DNA from: JAXMAF01 sp046350555
Lineage (GTDB): Bacteria; Planctomycetota; Phycisphaerae; Phycisphaerales; SM1A02
NCBI GenBank assembly: GCA_046350555.1
Contig: JAXMAF010000018.1
Span: 50,443-114,442, forward strand
Direction of reading: 5' to 3'
DNA: 64,000 nucleotides
Position numbers and translations under genes: made by a program. Shown here one piece after another: positions 60,725 through 64,000 of this stretch. Each line of letters begins with the position of its first letter. Position 1 is the stretch's first letter. Below the pieces are notes generated by a model. That model was not told where the DNA came from, searched no databases, and was given only the letters and a program-made list of their open reading frames with translations.

Positions 60725-62326
60725 ATGCTTCATCAATCGACCCGCCTCGACCCATTCGCCCGTGCGTCCAGCGCCGCCTCGGCGCTTCGTTCGCGCATCT
60801 CGATCGCCCTGGCCGTGGCCGCAGCGCTCGGCGCCGCGGCGTCGGCGGACACCTTCGACGACATCGGCTACAACGCCCTGGTCGCCCGGCTGGGCGCCGC
60901 CAACGTCCCGACCGGCGCGTCGATCGGCGTCGGCCAGGTCGAGGCGAACGCCGGCGGCTACGGACCGATCCAATCCGATCCGCAGTTCGTCGGGAAGGTC
61001 TTCATGCCCATGAGCGGTCCGCCGGGTGTGAGCATTCACGCGACGTCCGTCGCGTACAACTACTACGGCGACACGTACAGCATCGCCCCCGGCGTCGCCA
61101 ACGTCTGGCTCTGGGAAGTGAACAGTTGGCTCACCGGCGGCTACCTCAATGCGCAGGCCGCATCGAGCGTCGCGCCCCTCCTGCCGCCGGGGAACCTGCG
61201 CACCTTCAACAACAGTTGGGTCGGCACGACCGGCGTGTTCAGCACCGACAACCTCGTCCTGCGCCGCTCCGACTTCGCGATCCGGCGCGACGACGTGCTC
61301 TGCTTCAACGGCATGAACAACGCCGGCGGCGACAACGTGGCCCTGATGGCCGACACGTTCAACGGCCTCTCGGTGGGCCTCACCACTGGCGCCCACGTCA
61401 CGGGCCCGACGCCGGCAGGGATCGACGGACCCGGCCGACAGAAGCCCGAGATCGTCGCCCCCGCCGACTTCACGAGCTACGCGACGCCGATCGTCGCCGC
61501 CGCCGCCGTCCTGCTGCTCGACACCGCCGCGACCGATCCGAACCTGCTGCTGAACACCAACGCCGACCACTCGTCGGTGATCAAGAGCGTCCTGCTCGCC
61601 GGCGGCCTCCACCGCGCCACGTGGACGAACAACCCGGTGGCGAGCGGTCCGAACCGCGGCGTCACGACCACGCCGCTCGATCCGGTCTTCGGCGTCGACA
61701 CGGTCAACGTCGATCGCAGCCACCTGATCCTGACCGGCGGCGAGGTGAACGGCACCGACATGCTCGCCACCGCGCCGACGCTGGGGCCGACGGGTTGGGA
61801 CCTCGTCGGCGTGGCCAACGGACAGAGCCGCTGGTGGAAGTTCGCGATCTCGCAGACCGCGAGCGAGGTGGACGTGATCGCGTCGTGGCATCGGACCGTC
61901 GCCTCCAACTTCACCACCTACACGCTCGCCAACTTCGACCTGCGACTGTGGCGCGTCGACGCGAACGGCGTCGCGCAGACGCTCGTCGGCGATCCCGGCC
62001 TTCCCTATTTCGCAGGCGGGAACGTCGTAAGCCAGAGCACCGTCGACAACGTCGAGCACCTCTTCGTGAAGGGTCTCGCGCCGGGCAACTACGCCATCGA
62101 ACTGGACCGCATCGACGCGAGCGTCCTGAGCGTCAACGTCGGACTCGCCTGGATCCTCCCCCCGGAGCCGGCGCTGCCCGGCGACCTCAACGGCGACGGC
62201 ATTGTCGACGGCGCCGATCTCGGCATCCTCCTCGGCGCGTGGGGCACGAGCGGACCTGGCGATCTCAACGGCGACGGCGTCGTCGATGGCGCCGACCTGG
62301 GAATCCTGCTCGGCGCGTGGTCCTGA
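60725..62326 (+). CDS. Subtilase-like (S8) secreted protein with dockerin pair
   Basis: The 533-residue product has a long signal region (about 1-41, AASA). The catalytic order of subtilases is recognisable. His105 lies in IHATSVA (HGTxVAG block), an Asn sits in FNNSW (oxyanion block) and Ser251 lies in TSYATPIVAA after KPEIVAPA. At the position of the catalytic Asp the sequence reads GVGQVEAN (Glu73), so activity is uncertain. A PPC-like beta domain (about 345-480) precedes two dockerin loops (DLNGDGIVDGADLG, DLNGDGVVDGADLG). It is probably an extracellular protease or a protease-derived binding protein. Confidence 0.82.
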   Translation: MLHQSTRLDPFARASSAASALRSRISIALAVAAALGAAASADTFDDIGYNALVARLGAANVPTGASIGVGQVEANAGGYGPIQSDPQFVGKVFMPMSGPPGVSIHATSVAYNYYGDTYSIAPGVANVWLWEVNSWLTGGYLNAQAASSVAPLLPPGNLRTFNNSWVGTTGVFSTDNLVLRRSDFAIRRDDVLCFNGMNNAGGDNVALMADTFNGLSVGLTTGAHVTGPTPAGIDGPGRQKPEIVAPADFTSYATPIVAAAAVLLLDTAATDPNLLLNTNADHSSVIKSVLLAGGLHRATWTNNPVASGPNRGVTTTPLDPVFGVDTVNVDRSHLILTGGEVNGTDMLATAPTLGPTGWDLVGVANGQSRWWKFAISQTASEVDVIASWHRTVASNFTTYTLANFDLRLWRVDANGVAQTLVGDPGLPYFAGGNVVSQSTVDNVEHLFVKGLAPGNYAIELDRIDASVLSVNVGLAWILPPEPALPGDLNGDGIVDGADLGILLGAWGTSGPGDLNGDGVVDGADLGILLGAWS

Positions 62327-62522
62327 ACGACGGCCGGCGGATGCCTTCGGCGTGGTGCGGGCTTCCGGCTCGTGCGAGCGCGCACGCCGCGCGGCGCGTC
62401 GTGGCGCATGCCTCGGGCCCGCCACGCGTTCCCCGATCGGCCAGCACCGTCCCGCGGTCGCAAGCCCTCCTTGGGAGACGTCCCACACGCCCCGCGCCGG
62501 CGCGTTATGCTCGCCCACGTCG

Positions 62523-64000
62523 ATGCGCCGCAACATCGCCGCACAGCTCGCGCTGATCGCCATCGTCGCGCTCCTTGGCGTCGTGCTCGTCTACCCGATC
62601 TGGCTGACGATCGAGGGCGCGTTTCTGACGCGCGACGGACGCGGCTTCACGTTGCATCACGTCCTCTCGGTCTTCGCGGACCCGATCCTGCGCGAGGGCC
62701 TGCTCAACTCGCTGCTCGTCGCGACGCTGGTCACGATCCTCGCGAGCATCATCGCGTTCCCCCTGGCGGTGGTCGGCGCACGATGCCGCTTCGCCGGCCA
62801 GTCGGTCCTCTCCGCGCTCGTGCTGCTGCCGATGATCCTGCCGCCCTTCGTCGGGGCGATCGGCATGCGCCACCTGCTTGGGCGCATGGGCGCGATCAAC
62901 GCGCTGCTCATCGATCTCGGCGTCGTCTCCCGCCCGATCGACTTCCTCGCCGGCGGCGGGCTGTGGGGCGTGGTGCTGGTCCTGGCGCTCTCGCTCTATC
63001 CGATCCTCTATCTCAACCTCGTCGCGGCGCTGGCCAACCTCGACCCGGCGCTTGAGGAGGCGGCGGAGAACCTCGGCGCATCGCGCTTCACGCGCTTCCG
63101 TCGCATCGTGCTGCCGCTGGTGCGACCGGGCTTCTTCGCTGGTGGGACGATCGTCTTCATCTGGGCGTTCACCGAGCTCGGCACGCCGCTCATGTTCGAG
63201 TTCCACCGGGTCACGCCGGTGCAGATCTTCAACGGCATCAAGGAGATCGCCGACAGCCGGCAGCCCTACGCGCTGGTCGCGGTGATGCTCGCCGTCGCCG
63301 CCGGGCTCTACACGCTGGGGCGCATCGCCTTCGGCGGCCGGGCCTACGCGATGTACGCGAAGGCGTCGATCCAGTCGCAGCCCACGCGGCTCACCGGCGC
63401 GAAGGCCGCGGGCGCCGCGGCGCTCTTCGCCGGAGTGACCCTCGTCGCGGCGCTGCCGCATCTCTCGGTCGTTCTCGCGTCGGTGGCGGTGCCCGGGCGC
63501 TGGTACGAGTCGATCCTGCCGCAGGCGTTCACGCTCGGGCACCTGCACGCGGCGGTCAGCCATCCGCTCGCCGCCGACGCCATCCGCAACTCGCTCGTCT
63601 ACGCGTCGGCCGCGATGGCCATCGACCTCGTGCTCGGACTCGCGATTGCGCGCCTCCTCGTGCGCACGCGCGTGCGCGGGCGCGGGCTGCTCGACGCGCT
63701 CGCGATGCTGCCGCTGGCGGTGCCGGGACTGGTCATGGCGTTCGGCTACGTGGCCATGACGCTGCGCTGGCCCTTCGCCGGCGGACCGCTGTCGCGCTGG
63801 GCCGACGTCGTCGGCGCCGAGCCGAATCCCGTGCTGCTGCTGGTGATCGCCTATGCCGTTCGCCGGCTTCCGTACGTCGTCCGCGCCGCCGTGGCCGGGC
63901 TCGAACAGACCTCGACGGAGCTCGAGGAGGCCGCGCTCAACCTCGGCGCCACACGCCTCACCATGCTTCGCCGCGTCGTCGTCCCGCTCATCGCCGCGAA
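62523..64000 (+). CDS. Fe3+-type ABC transporter permease (double length), partial at the window edge
   Basis: The frame runs off the right end without a stop. The first 492 residues contain two permease units, each with the EAA loop that docks the ATPase: EEAAENLGASRFTRFRRIVLPL-like near 180 and EEAALNLGATRLTMLRRVVVPL-like near the end (written here as families of residues: EEAA, NLGA, LRR, PL). About twelve transmembrane helices are expected, starting at residue 8. Such fused permeases (FbpB/ThiP type) import ferric iron or similar substrates. A matching type of binding protein lies at 29314-30378. Confidence 0.9.
   Translation, partial: MRRNIAAQLALIAIVALLGVVLVYPIWLTIEGAFLTRDGRGFTLHHVLSVFADPILREGLLNSLLVATLVTILASIIAFPLAVVGARCRFAGQSVLSALVLLPMILPPFVGAIGMRHLLGRMGAINALLIDLGVVSRPIDFLAGGGLWGVVLVLALSLYPILYLNLVAALANLDPALEEAAENLGASRFTRFRRIVLPLVRPGFFAGGTIVFIWAFTELGTPLMFEFHRVTPVQIFNGIKEIADSRQPYALVAVMLAVAAGLYTLGRIAFGGRAYAMYAKASIQSQPTRLTGAKAAGAAALFAGVTLVAALPHLSVVLASVAVPGRWYESILPQAFTLGHLHAAVSHPLAADAIRNSLVYASAAMAIDLVLGLAIARLLVRTRVRGRGLLDALAMLPLAVPGLVMAFGYVAMTLRWPFAGGPLSRWADVVGAEPNPVLLLVIAYAVRRLPYVVRAAVAGLEQTSTELEEAALNLGATRLTMLRRVVVPLIAA

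Overview
The window looks like a chromosomal piece of a GC-rich planctomycete, most likely a Phycisphaerae relative. The main reason is the family of secreted proteins carrying one or two dockerin-like Ca-binding loops of the form DLNGDGxVDGADLGxLLxxWG, which is typical of that class. At least eight secreted proteins here have it (starts at 1509-, 12569+, 14401+, 15731+, 18880-, 19323+, 36116+, 60725+). Housekeeping genes (ppsA, ahcY, pntAB, dprA, eno, a 3-phosphoglycerate-dehydrogenase-like gene, HU, ResB/CcsA) fit a free-living heterotroph. I found no tRNA, rRNA, CRISPR array, IS element or prophage.

Layout. 0.4-6.8 kb: a secreted dockerin protein, PEP synthase preceded by a 10-bp tandem array, and a secreted DUF5703/GH95-like protein. 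6.8-7.3 kb: a large inverted array of 38-bp units, repeated at 28.9-29.3 kb. 7.3-12.1 kb: a tightly coupled minus-strand operon of an ECF sigma factor, a one-TM protein with a C-terminal dockerin-like loop, a second membrane-anchored protein, a VIT/VWA protein and a lipoprotein. 12.5-22.3 kb: five secreted dockerin proteins, two of them with Cys-rich or LamG-like modules and one a metallopeptidase. 22.3-27 kb: an HNH endonuclease and a 1256-residue membrane protein. 27.1-33.4 kb: UPF0316 protein, B12-binding/MeaB GTPase fusion, Fe3+-type binding lipoprotein, a Gln-rich coiled-coil membrane protein and a coiled-coil secreted protein. 33.4-35.8 kb: BFD-type [2Fe-2S] protein and the membrane half of the proton-translocating transhydrogenase (pntAb-pntB, no pntAa). 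36.1-39.8 kb: a metzincin-type secreted protease and a caspase-like protease. 39.9-43.6 kb: ahcY with a clear promoter and operator, a triple TRASH/YHS-like protein, and an ArsR-methyltransferase regulator that is probably the SAH-responsive repressor of ahcY. 43.7-49.4 kb: TPR lipoprotein, LigD-phosphoesterase-like protein, EF-hand protein, a long acidic membrane protein, and dprA. 49.4-51 kb: gene-poor repeat-rich DNA. 51-57.3 kb: phosphoesterase, zinc-ribbon membrane protein, and a ResB-CcsA cytochrome c maturation pair. 57.4-64 kb: eno, a phosphoglycerate-dehydrogenase-like gene, HU, a subtilase-like dockerin protein and the start of an Fe3+-type ABC permease.

Two patterns cut across the genes. 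First, there are several kinds of short-period or dispersed repeats: 38-bp inverted arrays, decamer and heptamer arrays, 70/71-bp direct repeats, and a roughly 44-bp dispersed repeat that is read through in two coding regions. Second, five conserved genes (ArsR-methyltransferase, phosphoesterase, eno, the dehydrogenase, HU) have reading-frame breaks. Most look like loss of one base from a GG or CC pair. Because enolase and HU are normally indispensable, consensus error in the assembly is the simplest explanation, and these genes are annotated as interrupted CDSs, not as true pseudogenes.
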